Virus record (IMG/VR): IMGVR_UViG_3300035665_000085
Coordinates: 1 to 41,584 of that record
DNA from: a virus
Length of the DNA: 41,584 nucleotides
Strand: one strand, 5' to 3'
Shown here: positions 18,321-27,064 of the stretch, in pieces
Numbering within the stretch: the stretch's first letter is position 1
Layout: every line of letters starts with the position of its first letter
The notes under the pieces: model-generated
The model's database searches: none
What the model was told of the DNA's origin: nothing
The model's input: only the letters and a program-made list of their open reading frames with translations
Translations under genes and position numbers: made by a program

Positions 18321-20537
18321 ATGGCTGTCGATCTGGATCCGAGCAAGAACGTCGGGCAGTGGCTTGAGATTATCGGCCAAGGCGGGACCAAGGGTTACCG
18401 TAATTCCTTGACTGGCGCACAGATTACCCCGCAGCAGTTTGGAGAGCTTGTTGCAGCCGCAAAGAACGCAGTCCAATCCAAGAGGATTGACCCATTGGGG
18501 CCGTTTGGACAAGAAATCCACCCTAGCGTAGAACAGCTTGCACAGATTGATACCAAGCGGATTCCAGGGTACAAGCCTGAAACGCGAGTCCTTATGGATT
18601 CCCCGATGCTCCCAGGTGGAGGCAGGGTGTTGGCAGATATTGCTCCGCGCGCAGCACAGATGCTTTCGGCCCGCAAGGCAATGATCCAAGGGCGGCCAGC
18701 ACCGGGTAGCGCTGGCGCTTTGCCAGCTCCCAAGGTGCGCTTTCCACAAAACAGTCCAAGCGACGTCCAAGGCACCGTCTATGTTGACGCTATGGGCAAC
18801 GTCCGTCCACAAGGACAGATGGTCCCAGTCGACAGGGTCCGTGGAACAGCCAATACTGTCGGTCAACAAGGCCCCATCCCGCAGCCTGCGTATGGCACAC
18901 CTCCATCGCATCAGCTGCCTCCACCTTGGTATCTACAAAAGGGCGCACCCACAGGCGCTGCATCGCCACCGACAAGCCCTCCAAGCCTTCCCAATGTTCC
19001 CAATCTACCGCCCATGCCCCCCAATAAAGTCGGAGTGCCGCCATCCCTTGCTGCAAATGCAGCGGGTATGGCCGCGGCGGCAGCAGCCACACAGCAATCT
19101 GATGCCAATAAAAAGGCGACATCGGCGGGCGCTGGAAGCAATTGGGGTAAACCGGAAGACTGGGAATACGTTCGCGCCTCAGACACTCTTGACTCGTCCG
19201 ATTACATGTTCAACAAAAGAACAGGGAAAATAGCTTCTGTTACGGAGTTTCAAAAAGCTTTCAAACCTAGTGGTTCTACCTATTCTGGGAAGGACCTTGC
19301 TTCTGATTATTTGAATTTGACGCAGGGTGCCGCGGGTTTGCCCCCGCCCTTGAGAAAGGCTGTTGAGCTTGGGCAATCTGTTGCCGGTGCAATCAGAAAT
19401 CAATTTGCACCACAACAGCCTGCAGCAAAACAACCTGCAGCCAAAACGCCACAACAGCCCTCTGTTGCAGCGGTAAGTCCGAGCGACCAGTACGATCCGT
19501 CGCAAGACCCGATGTACCAGAATTTGATGCCGTCGTTGCCTACCGCTGGCGTTGCACCTACGCAGGCTGCACCGACGTCAAAGCAGGGTAAAGGCACAGC
19601 GGGCAAGGCGATGAGCGCTCGCGATGCGGGCGCTCTTGCTGCCGCCCAGTCCGCCGCTTCAATTGCGCAAAGCTCGCAAAAAGGTGCTGGAGCGGCTCCA
19701 GCCCCCACAGACACAAGCGTCGTCCCCAACACGTCGTCTGGCCGTCCCGACTACAAATACTACGCGGACATGCTGAACGCCGCGGACAGCAACGACGCCT
19801 ACTACCGCGACTTCCTGAACCTGCGCAACCAAGCCCGTGCTGCTGCGCGCGAAGCCGCCGCATCCAACATGCGCTACCAGTTCGTGCCGATCCGCGACGA
19901 CCGCGCCAACCGCATCTACTTCGTCAACGCAGACGGTTCGGACGTCGTCCTCGACATGGGCAAGCCTGAAGATGTGCGCGAGTACCGTCGGGTTGCAGAG
20001 AAGATCGGCATCGACATCAACCACATGTCGGACTGGATGGACCGCGCGTCCAAGCCGCTGGCACGCTACAACATGCCGCCTGGAACCAATGCCGACACAT
20101 CGCCCGACTTCGGATTCTGGCGCAAGTTGCCGTCGACCAATGCAGATGGCGCCGTTGCTGCAGCGCCTCGCACCTCTGGCGAACCAGGTGGCCAGATGCA
20201 GAATCCGTTGCAGCGGATGCGTGACTTTCCGCTTGAGCAACTCGGAGAGCGTATCGGCAGTGTAGCGAAAGACTTTTCTAGATTTGACAGGCCATCCGAT
20301 CCATCCAAGATGCGTCAAGATCGCAAGCAGATGCTTGCAGAAATTGATGCAGAGAAGATTGCGCAAGCCCAACCTCCTGCGACACCCACAATGCCTATGC
20401 AACAGCCTGCTGTTGCCGCTGTTGCTCCAACCCAACCGATGCCCACACCTCGGGTTGCAAGTTACATGCCGCGAGTAAATCCTGAGGATGAAGACGATCC
20501 CAACCTCAAGCCAAATAAATATTACGTTCCGAAATAG
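18321..20537 (+). CDS. Large Pro/Ala/Gln-rich virion-associated protein
   Basis: 738 aa. N-terminal third is mixed (VGQWLEIIGQGGTKGYRNSL), followed by a long low-complexity region rich in Pro, Ala and Gln (for example SPPTSPPSLPNVPNLPPMPP, about residues 215-235) and, near residues 480-590, a compact charged domain (YYRDFLNLRNQARAAAREAA). The third codon position and base composition shift between the conserved part (GC-rich) and the low-complexity parts (more A/T). Its place before the portal gene and its composition suggest an internal or ejection protein. No known family recognised. Confidence 0.5.
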   Translation: MAVDLDPSKNVGQWLEIIGQGGTKGYRNSLTGAQITPQQFGELVAAAKNAVQSKRIDPLGPFGQEIHPSVEQLAQIDTKRIPGYKPETRVLMDSPMLPGGGRVLADIAPRAAQMLSARKAMIQGRPAPGSAGALPAPKVRFPQNSPSDVQGTVYVDAMGNVRPQGQMVPVDRVRGTANTVGQQGPIPQPAYGTPPSHQLPPPWYLQKGAPTGAASPPTSPPSLPNVPNLPPMPPNKVGVPPSLAANAAGMAAAAAATQQSDANKKATSAGAGSNWGKPEDWEYVRASDTLDSSDYMFNKRTGKIASVTEFQKAFKPSGSTYSGKDLASDYLNLTQGAAGLPPPLRKAVELGQSVAGAIRNQFAPQQPAAKQPAAKTPQQPSVAAVSPSDQYDPSQDPMYQNLMPSLPTAGVAPTQAAPTSKQGKGTAGKAMSARDAGALAAAQSAASIAQSSQKGAGAAPAPTDTSVVPNTSSGRPDYKYYADMLNAADSNDAYYRDFLNLRNQARAAAREAAASNMRYQFVPIRDDRANRIYFVNADGSDVVLDMGKPEDVREYRRVAEKIGIDINHMSDWMDRASKPLARYNMPPGTNADTSPDFGFWRKLPSTNADGAVAAAPRTSGEPGGQMQNPLQRMRDFPLEQLGERIGSVAKDFSRFDRPSDPSKMRQDRKQMLAEIDAEKIAQAQPPATPTMPMQQPAVAAVAPTQPMPTPRVASYMPRVNPEDEDDPNLKPNKYYVPK

Positions 20538-20546
20538 GAGGACACC

Positions 20547-20924
20547 ATGTTCACGCAGAAAGTCAAACTGGAAAAGACTGGTGAGGACTGGTCCGACAAG
20601 CTGGTCAACAAAGGCTTGCCAATTGCTGGCGCTGTTGCTGGAGGAATTATTGGCGGCAAAATGGGTGGTCCTACTGGTGCTGTTAGTGGTGCTCAAGCTG
20701 GTCAACAGCTTGGCAGCGCGCTCGGCGGCTTGATTTCGGATGACCCCTACAGCACCGCCAAGACTCAACAGAGTCTGTACGGCGCCGCCCCTGGCGCTGC
20801 CAACGTGTACGAAGAGTACTTGCGGCGCAAGGCCAACGAAGGACAGACCAACCTCAACGTCGGCCAACCTCAACAGCCCAATCTATATCCTACCCGCGCA
20901 AGCCGTTACGGCACGTCGCCATAA
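20547..20924 (+). CDS. Glycine-zipper protein, probable ejection or membrane-active virion protein
   Basis: 125 aa from ATG 20547 behind AGGAGG. The core (LPIAGAVAGGIIGGKMGGPT, continuing GAVSGAQAGQQLGSALGGL; about residues 23-63) is a glycine zipper, a repeat of small residues that packs membrane helices tightly. The C-terminal part is polar with a Gln/Asn/Pro-rich stretch. Similar proteins in podoviruses are carried in the virion and inserted into the cell envelope during DNA entry. Location directly before the portal supports a virion role. No catalytic motif. Confidence 0.55.
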   Translation: MFTQKVKLEKTGEDWSDKLVNKGLPIAGAVAGGIIGGKMGGPTGAVSGAQAGQQLGSALGGLISDDPYSTAKTQQSLYGAAPGAANVYEEYLRRKANEGQTNLNVGQPQQPNLYPTRASRYGTSP

Positions 20925-20937
20925 TAAGGAGTCCTAG

Positions 20938-22938
20938 ATGGCACAGGGCAAGACGAAATCGCCGCCCATTACCAAGGGCTACGAGGGCGCAGAGACAAAG
21001 TCGCTTGCGCCCAGCGCAGGCGAAATCACCCAGTGGATGCGCACCTGCGAGACTGGACTCTTGCCTATCGCCACGGACTGGTTGCAGAACAAGCTGTTCT
21101 CCAAGGGTCTGCAATACCTGGCTAGCGCTGGTGACCACACCATCATGCTGGCTCCTGTCCCGCAGAACGCCAAGCGCATCACGGTCAACGTCTTCTCTGA
21201 CAAGCGCCGTACGCTCATCTCCAAGTTCACGGCACAACAGCCTATCCCTGTTGTGACGCCAGCGACGTCTTCTTCGGACGACCGCGCTACGGCCCGCGCA
21301 TGCGAACACCTGCTGCGCTGGTACTGGCGCAAGAACGAACTGTCGCGCGAGCTCGATTACATGGCGGGAGACGTTGTCGATTGTGGCGGCGGCTGGTGGC
21401 ATATCTACTGGGATCCGACCGCAGGCGAAGAGAAAGAAGTCGTTGTCGCACCCAACGTGATGGATCTGTCCGTCGAGCAGCCCAAGACCGAGAAGGTCAG
21501 GACTGGCGACGTTGTCTGCCACTTCGTGTCCAACTTCGAGATGCGCGTTGATCCTGCCGCTATGCGCCTGCGCGATGCCATGTGGATCATGCGCGTGTCG
21601 TACATGTCCACAGAGGTCGCTGAGCGCCGCTGGGGCAAGAGCGTCTACGCCGATGCCGCAGGTACCCGCCCGTCCATCCTGACTCCAGATTGGCTGCTCA
21701 ACCCGCAGCGCCTGCTTGCAGACGACGTCTGCCGCATCATCGAGTGCTGGTACAAGCCGTGCGAGCAGTACCCGACAGGGTTCTACGCCGTCATCAGCGG
21801 CTCCAACGTGCTGCACTTTGAAGACGAACTCGTGGGCGGCGAGTTCCCGTTTATCTACTGCGAGTTCGATCCCGACTGCGACAACTTCTACGGTACGACG
21901 CCCATGACCTATGCGCGCCGTCCGCAGATCGAGTTGAACGGATTGCTGTCGCAACTGTCCGATGGCCGCGCACGCGGTATGTTCGGCGCTTGGGTCCAGC
22001 CCCGCGGCGCCAACATGGACATCCCTACGGGTGCGCCACACGAAGTCCTTGGCTACAACGACACGTCTGGCAAGCCCACCTTTGTACAGCCGCAGCCTAC
22101 TTCGGATTCTGCCTACCGCATGATCGATACGTTCCATGCGCTGCTAGGACAGACCTCGGGCGTGACGGACACGGAGCAGGCTACAAGCGGCAAAGACCGC
22201 CTGTATGCAGCAGAGCAGGACAACACCAAGCTCGGACCTGCACTGCGCAGCCTGCACTCGTTTTTGAAGCGTTCGGCGATGAAGATCCTGAACCTGTACC
22301 GCGACAATGCACAGTTTGACCTGCTGTACGCAGTCTCCGACCAGAACGCAGAGAGCGATGTGCGCGCATTTGTCGCCAATGAGATCAAGTACAGCGACGT
22401 CGAGATGAGCATCGACTCTGCGTTGCCGCTGAACCGTCAAGCCAAGCGCGAGCAGATCCTCCTGCTGTACCAGGCAGGCATGCTCGACAAGGACCGCGCA
22501 CTCAAGCTTATGGAGTTTGGTGACGTGCAGGATGCCATGGGCAGCAGCAACCTCGACCGTGAGCGTGCGCGCAACGAAAACCTCATGCTGACCGTGCAGA
22601 TGGTTGGCGTCGAGGAGTTTGAAGATCACGCCGCACACTTGGAAGAGCATCTGTCGGAGATGAAGCAGGAAAAGTGGTACCTGTACGACGAAGAGATCAA
22701 GAACAACTACAGAAACCACATCAACCTGCACCGCCAATTTGTCCAAGCGCAACTTGGAATGGGCCAAGCACCACCAAACGGCTTGACAAATCAAGAGGGT
22801 GGTCAAGACAATGCGGTAGGCGCCATGGCAGAAGTACCTGCCGCTAACGCGTCGAATGCTGTCATCCCGATCAATGCCCCTGTGAGCGAAAGGGATAACG
22901 CGGCGCTCGGTGTCATCAACGCAACAACAATGGAGTAG
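20938..22938 (+). CDS. Portal protein
   Basis: 666 aa, the size of P22-like portals. After a short N-terminal tail it shows TDWLQNKLFSKGLQYLA, a wing-type region (LRWYWRKNELSRELDYMAGDVVDCGGGWWHIYWDP, in two parts) and FEMRVDPAAMRLRDAMWIM, then stem-like and crown-type helices (ETEQATS-region around 22170, and LMLTVQMVGVEEFEDHAAHL near the C-terminus). Portals form a 12-subunit ring at one capsid vertex through which terminase pumps DNA and onto which the connector binds. Position between packaging and scaffold genes agrees. GGAG precedes ATG 20938. Confidence 0.85.
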   Translation: MAQGKTKSPPITKGYEGAETKSLAPSAGEITQWMRTCETGLLPIATDWLQNKLFSKGLQYLASAGDHTIMLAPVPQNAKRITVNVFSDKRRTLISKFTAQQPIPVVTPATSSSDDRATARACEHLLRWYWRKNELSRELDYMAGDVVDCGGGWWHIYWDPTAGEEKEVVVAPNVMDLSVEQPKTEKVRTGDVVCHFVSNFEMRVDPAAMRLRDAMWIMRVSYMSTEVAERRWGKSVYADAAGTRPSILTPDWLLNPQRLLADDVCRIIECWYKPCEQYPTGFYAVISGSNVLHFEDELVGGEFPFIYCEFDPDCDNFYGTTPMTYARRPQIELNGLLSQLSDGRARGMFGAWVQPRGANMDIPTGAPHEVLGYNDTSGKPTFVQPQPTSDSAYRMIDTFHALLGQTSGVTDTEQATSGKDRLYAAEQDNTKLGPALRSLHSFLKRSAMKILNLYRDNAQFDLLYAVSDQNAESDVRAFVANEIKYSDVEMSIDSALPLNRQAKREQILLLYQAGMLDKDRALKLMEFGDVQDAMGSSNLDRERARNENLMLTVQMVGVEEFEDHAAHLEEHLSEMKQEKWYLYDEEIKNNYRNHINLHRQFVQAQLGMGQAPPNGLTNQEGGQDNAVGAMAEVPAANASNAVIPINAPVSERDNAALGVINATTME

Positions 22939-22941
22939 CCC

Positions 22942-23910
22942 GTGGCTGATAACAACGTCCAGACCAGCACTAGCGAAAGCAGCGGAAGCGAACAGTTTTC
23001 GTGGCGCAACCTACCCAACGGCGACGAGTTCGCGTCGGGAATGGCAGAGTTTGCGCGCGGCACGCAAGGAGAGGATTCGGACAGCGACCTCGGCGAGCAT
23101 ATGCGCGCAGAGGACTACAGCGACGAAAGCGATTCCAGCGAAAGCGAAGTCCAAGTCGAGCAGCCTGTCGGCAAGCCCGCCAAGACTGGACCTGTGGACA
23201 TGCAGTCGCTGATGCTCCAGATGCAGCAGCAGCAACTGCAGATGTTCCAAGAGATGCAGCAGCAACTCGCTTCGACGCAGACCAACCAGGTCGCCGCTGC
23301 GGTGCAGGCTGCTCTTGCTCAGATGGGCCTCGGCAGGCAGGAGCAAGTGCAAGAGGAAGTCGATCCGATTGCAGCGCTCGACCCCGATGACCCCGACTAC
23401 TTCTTCAAGAAGACCGATGCGCACATCGCCAAACTGGAGAAGCAGAACCGCATGCTCATGGAGCGCCTTGAAGGCGAGCGCATGCAGCAGCAGCAGGCTG
23501 TCCAGCAGCAGCAGGCGCAGCAAGCGCAACAGGCGTTTGTGTCGTCGGTGAGCAACGACCTTGGCCGTGCAGTCGACTACATCTTCCAAGGATGGCCCGA
23601 CTCGCCCCAAGTGCAGTCGCTCAAGAACATGGCAGCGAACACTGTGGATGCAGAGTGGCACGCCCACGGGTACAAGCCCGAAGGCTACGCTATCGGCATC
23701 CGCAAGGCTCAGGAAATGCTCAAGAGCATGGAGCCGCTCAAGCACAATTTCGCCCCGCGCGCCAAGACGCCAGGGCCAATCGGTCGCGGGAACAATCCTC
23801 CGTCGTCCATGCCAGAGCCGCAAGGCCTCTCTTGGCGGCAGATGTTTGATACGACCCGCAAGAATGATGCCTCTGCCCTTCGGGAGGCAATCAAGAATGG
23901 TCTGCACTAG
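22942..23910 (+). CDS. Scaffolding protein
   Basis: 322 aa from GTG 22942. Very acidic, Ser/Glu-rich N-terminus (EDSDSDLGEHMRAEDYSDES), a long Gln/Met-rich coiled coil (LMLQMQQQQLQMFQEMQQQL and KLEKQNRMLMERLEGERMQQ), then a basic C-terminal segment (LKHNFAPRAKTPGPIGRG), as in scaffolds that bind the capsid inner surface through a positively charged tail. It would guide capsid assembly and leave before or during packaging. Placement between portal and major capsid genes is the standard order. Confidence 0.85.
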   Translation: MADNNVQTSTSESSGSEQFSWRNLPNGDEFASGMAEFARGTQGEDSDSDLGEHMRAEDYSDESDSSESEVQVEQPVGKPAKTGPVDMQSLMLQMQQQQLQMFQEMQQQLASTQTNQVAAAVQAALAQMGLGRQEQVQEEVDPIAALDPDDPDYFFKKTDAHIAKLEKQNRMLMERLEGERMQQQQAVQQQQAQQAQQAFVSSVSNDLGRAVDYIFQGWPDSPQVQSLKNMAANTVDAEWHAHGYKPEGYAIGIRKAQEMLKSMEPLKHNFAPRAKTPGPIGRGNNPPSSMPEPQGLSWRQMFDTTRKNDASALREAIKNGLH

Positions 23911-23936
23911 CGCGGTGCTAGGAACGATCATTGTAG

Positions 23937-23953
23937 TGGGTCCGTGTGACCCA
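23937..23953 (+). promoter_or_regulatory. Hairpin directly before the major capsid ribosome site
   Basis: TGGGTC-CGTGT-GACCCA, a perfect 6-bp stem, immediately followed by AGGAG and ATG 23965 (11 nt away). It could shield the 5' end of a processed capsid mRNA or keep the ribosome site open. It matches the spacing of the early start-associated hairpins. Confidence 0.55.
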
Positions 23954-23964
23954 AGGAGCGTGTG

Positions 23965-25323
23965 ATGGCTACTCCTATTACCGCGTTTGAGGGTGTCAAT
24001 ACCGTACCCAATCTACTCAAGCGCCGTTACGGTAAGGTCGCCCAGACCATTCCGTTGAAGTTTGACCTGTACAAGTGGCTGGACGCTGCGCCGTCCTTCG
24101 ACTTCAAGGGACGCGATTTCGTGTTCCCCGTTATCACTGGCCCCGGTGGCGGCTTCACGGCCTACGCGGAAGGCGGAAAGTATCCTGGTGCGGTCAAGCC
24201 CGTCATCACGGATGCCACCCTGCCCATCACGCAGATCGCGACGCTGGTGGCGTTCTCGAACCTCGACATGATGCTCGGTAAGAGCGATGCCGATGGCTTC
24301 CTGCGCAACACCGACAAGATCGTCCAGCTCGCGGTTGAGAACTTCAAGCGCAAGCTGAACATTGAGCTGTACGGCCTGCACCCGTTCAAGAAGAGCAACG
24401 GTGCTGCGCTGGCTCCCGGTGAGCAGTCGCTCAACGGCGTGATCAACCAGATCACTGGTGTTGCTGGTGGCCCTCCCGTCACCACCATCACGGTCAGCCG
24501 TCCGCTGGGCTATGACATCAACGACTTGGGTGCGCAGCGCTTTACGCGCTATCTCATCCCGGGCGACGTGCTGTCGTACGGCACCATTTCGGGCAGCGTG
24601 TACACCGTCAAGGGTCACCTGCAAATCAACAGCGTGAACCGTTCGGCCAACACGGCGAGCATCACCGTGCTGTCGAGCACTGGTGGTCAGCCCGCGGCTG
24701 ATGACTGGATGTGCTACGCTGACGTCGATCTGGCGACCAACAACAGCTACGGTCGTATGCCGCAGGGCCTCGGCACCATCCTGTACCAGCAGGACCTCGG
24801 TGGCGTTGCCCAGTCGATCGAAGGCGTGACTGTGACCAGCAACGACCCGCTGGGTTGGTTCTCGCAGAAGATCCAGTCGGCTGGTCCGTTCGACCAGACT
24901 GATTGGCACCAGCTGAACCGTAACATCGAGATCGTGTCGCAGGGTCCTGAGACGGCTATCGTCAACGACCCCACGATGAAGGACACCTACGCTGGTACGA
25001 TCATCCCCGATCAGCGTCTGGTTGCGCAGGAGGCGAAGGGCGGCTTCAAGGAGCCTGAGTTCGCCAGTGGCCGTCCGATCAAGATGATCTACGACATGCA
25101 CTGCCCCTACGGCATCACCTTCTTCCTGTCGAAGGAAGAGGTGTTCTGGCTCAAGACGATGGCTGAGCCTGGTTGGGACAATGCTGGTGGCGGTCAGTGG
25201 AAGTCGTTCCAGCAGCAGGATGCCGTGTACGGTGCCTTCAAGTGGTACTTCAACATGGGCTTCCAGAACCTGAACAGCCACGGTGCGGTCAAGGGCATCC
25301 AGATTGCCAACGCCCCGCTGTAA
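23965..25323 (+). CDS. Major capsid protein (HK97 fold)
   Basis: 452 aa from ATG 23965 (not GTG 23962), with AGGAG six bases upstream. N-terminal helix (VPNLLKRRYGKVAQTIPLKF), an E-loop-like region (FDFKGRDFVFPVITGPGGGF), then VVAFSNLDMMLGKSDADGF-type spine helix and beta-rich domain. Codon use here is the most biased in the genome (many GGT, GCT, CGT), as for a highly expressed gene. It forms the icosahedral shell. Order portal, scaffold, capsid fits, and capsid-type domains follow the standard pattern even though exact relatives cannot be named. Confidence 0.88.
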   Translation: MATPITAFEGVNTVPNLLKRRYGKVAQTIPLKFDLYKWLDAAPSFDFKGRDFVFPVITGPGGGFTAYAEGGKYPGAVKPVITDATLPITQIATLVAFSNLDMMLGKSDADGFLRNTDKIVQLAVENFKRKLNIELYGLHPFKKSNGAALAPGEQSLNGVINQITGVAGGPPVTTITVSRPLGYDINDLGAQRFTRYLIPGDVLSYGTISGSVYTVKGHLQINSVNRSANTASITVLSSTGGQPAADDWMCYADVDLATNNSYGRMPQGLGTILYQQDLGGVAQSIEGVTVTSNDPLGWFSQKIQSAGPFDQTDWHQLNRNIEIVSQGPETAIVNDPTMKDTYAGTIIPDQRLVAQEAKGGFKEPEFASGRPIKMIYDMHCPYGITFFLSKEEVFWLKTMAEPGWDNAGGGQWKSFQQQDAVYGAFKWYFNMGFQNLNSHGAVKGIQIANAPL

Positions 25324-25348
25324 CTGTAGACTCAGGCTGCGTGCCGAC

Positions 25349-25407
25349 AGGAGGGGGTGGGTGCTGTACCTGCCCCCTCCTAGCTCGGCCTTCCCTTTGG
25401 GCTGAGC
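25349..25407 (+). promoter_or_regulatory. Two hairpins after the major capsid gene
   Basis: First: AGGAGGGGG/CCCCCTCCT, perfect 9 bp (25349-25381). Second: GCTCGGCC/GGCTGAGC with one wobble (25383-25407), 15 nt before ATG 25423 and its GAGG. No T-run follows, so they probably set the mRNA end or a partial attenuation step that keeps capsid mRNA more abundant than downstream RNA. Confidence 0.55.
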
Positions 25408-25422
25408 CCCAACGAGGACGCC

Positions 25423-25866
25423 ATGATTGTCAATCACAACGTCAAGAAGAATCAGTTTGTCGGCCTGCAGCGCGCGTACTTCGACGTCGCTGGCGCTGGC
25501 GATGCCACCATTGAATTCCCGCTCACTGGCCCTAAGCAGATCCGCAAGATTGCTGTGGTCACCGCTAACAACAGCGCTGCTGTCGGACCCCTGACGCTTG
25601 CCGTCAAGCAGGGTGCCGCATCGCTGACCAACATTGTCGGTGGCTTGAACATCAAGCAACTTGCCAACACCTACGTCGTTGCTGACGAGGCTGCTCTGGA
25701 CAAGAACTTGGTCAAGATGAGCGCCTCGTTCAACGGCATTGCGTTCGCTGTCGACAACGCCGCTGGCGCTGATAGCTGGTCGTTCCGCGTTGAGGTCGTC
25801 TACTCGGCTCGCACCAACGTGAACGACAACGTGTACGTTGACGAAAAGATCGAGGGTATCCTGTGA
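25423..25866 (+). CDS. Capsid decoration or head-completion protein (probable)
   Basis: 147 aa, codon use as biased as the capsid gene, implying high copy number. It is beta-rich (AYFDVAGAGDATIEFPLTGP, then KIAVVTANNSAAVGPLTLAV) with a Tyr/Val C-terminus (VYVDEKIEGIL) and no membrane or catalytic motif. Small, abundant, beta-rich proteins encoded directly after the capsid protein are usually decoration (cement) proteins stabilising the shell; that is the inference. Its stop overlaps the next start by 4 nt (GTGA). Confidence 0.55.
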   Translation: MIVNHNVKKNQFVGLQRAYFDVAGAGDATIEFPLTGPKQIRKIAVVTANNSAAVGPLTLAVKQGAASLTNIVGGLNIKQLANTYVVADEAALDKNLVKMSASFNGIAFAVDNAAGADSWSFRVEVVYSARTNVNDNVYVDEKIEGIL

Positions 25867-26294
25867 ACGAGAGTGCATACACGATCTTGCACAACATGGC
25901 CCATCTACGCCGTGGGATTTACTACGGCTTTGATGCTGACGAACTGTCCGTCATCAAGGACGAGTTCCCAGGCGTAGAGGTCATGTGGAATCTCAGGACT
26001 GAAAAGATGGAACTGTGGTCCATCGGCGAAAGCGGCAAGCTGCCGCTCCGCTTCTTGGATGACATTCCTCGCGAAGACATGTACAAACTGCACGATACGC
26101 TACGCGAAATGCGTGCAAACGCGATGCGGTACAAAGAAGGCATGTACGCCGAAATCGAGCGGAAGAAGCTGCAGGAGCAACACGACCAGCAGGTCAAGGC
26201 TACTGTAGAAGCAATCGACCCCGACAAGGTACGCAGCGCCTTCAAAGAAATGCGCGGTGACATCAAGCCGGTATCGGTGTCCGCGACAGACTAG
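25863..26294 (+). CDS. Hypothetical protein downstream of the decoration gene
   Basis: 143 aa from GTG 25863. N-terminal alpha/beta part (LRRGIYYGFDADELSVIKDE, then FPGVEVMWNLRTEKMELWSI) and a long charged helix (YKEGMYAEIERKKLQEQHDQ) likely forming a coiled coil. The stop and start overlaps on its 5' side imply coupling to the decoration gene. Role unknown; a head-assembly or completion factor would fit the location. No database family recognised. Confidence 0.55.
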   Translation: MNESAYTILHNMAHLRRGIYYGFDADELSVIKDEFPGVEVMWNLRTEKMELWSIGESGKLPLRFLDDIPREDMYKLHDTLREMRANAMRYKEGMYAEIERKKLQEQHDQQVKATVEAIDPDKVRSAFKEMRGDIKPVSVSATD

Positions 26295-26311
26295 GCCGGC
26301 AGGGGTAAGCC

Positions 26312-27064
26312 ATGAACCTTGGCGAAGCTCGGGCGCTAGTCCGCATGTACATCAACGAACCCAAGGCGCAGACTTGGAGCGATGCCCAATTGAACGGCAT
26401 CATCCAAGAGGCTAACCGCGAGGTGTACAACCGCCTTGTGTCGATCTGCCCGCAGTGGTTTGCCAGTGAGAAGCAGTTCACCTGGCCAGCCATGACGCCA
26501 AAGATCAACATCCCGACTAGGCTTGATTCTACGGGCAACGCCATTGGCGACGTGCGCCGTGTCCTTGGCGTGTTCGTCTTGCAGAAGATCGGCAACGTCA
26601 ACGTGGATAACCCGCCGTACCCGATGATTCCCAAGACGCGCATCTCCGACCTGTACGAGGTCAAGTTCAACAACTACACGGTTGTGCCGTCTATCGCGAC
26701 CAGCTATCCCAGCAACCTGTCGGCGAGCATCACATACAGCTACTGCCTGCTTGGCCCTGACATCTACTGCTGGCCTGTGCCTCAGACCGACCTCATCATC
26801 AGCTTGTTCCAAATCCCGACAGTCGCCACGCCGACTGCGGACAACAACGAGTTGCTTGTACCAGGGCGGTTTACCAATCCGACGCAGTTGTTCGACCACC
26901 ACGAGCTTGTGCCGCTGCTTGCTGCGGTCAAGGCGAAGACGGCTGTCGGCGACCCCGACAACCACTTGTCGAGCATCTTCGACTCGCGCATGGAGTCGAG
27001 CAAGCAGTCGCTGGCAATTGACCAGCAGATCCAGAACCCTGTCCAAGTCCGCGGGGTGGGCTGA
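26312..27064 (+). CDS. Head-to-tail connector (adaptor) protein
   Basis: 250 aa. The N-terminus MNLGEARALVRMYINEP and SDAQLNGIIQEANREVYNRL resembles helical adaptor proteins of the P22 gp4/HK97 gp6 type that bind below the portal. The middle is beta-rich (SASITYSYCLLGPDIYCWPV) and the C-terminus helical (SKQSLAIDQQIQNPVQV). It would close the portal and carry the nozzle. Directly followed by the tail nozzle gene (stop and start share one base, TGATG), the typical podovirus pair. Confidence 0.65.
   Translation: MNLGEARALVRMYINEPKAQTWSDAQLNGIIQEANREVYNRLVSICPQWFASEKQFTWPAMTPKINIPTRLDSTGNAIGDVRRVLGVFVLQKIGNVNVDNPPYPMIPKTRISDLYEVKFNNYTVVPSIATSYPSNLSASITYSYCLLGPDIYCWPVPQTDLIISLFQIPTVATPTADNNELLVPGRFTNPTQLFDHHELVPLLAAVKAKTAVGDPDNHLSSIFDSRMESSKQSLAIDQQIQNPVQVRGVG

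Noticed and set aside
20890-22137. 415-aa open frame on the minus strand
   Set aside because: Antisense to the portal gene.
24013-25878. 621-aa open frame on the minus strand
   Set aside because: Antisense shadow of the capsid and decoration genes, produced by their strong codon bias; no ribosome site or domain.
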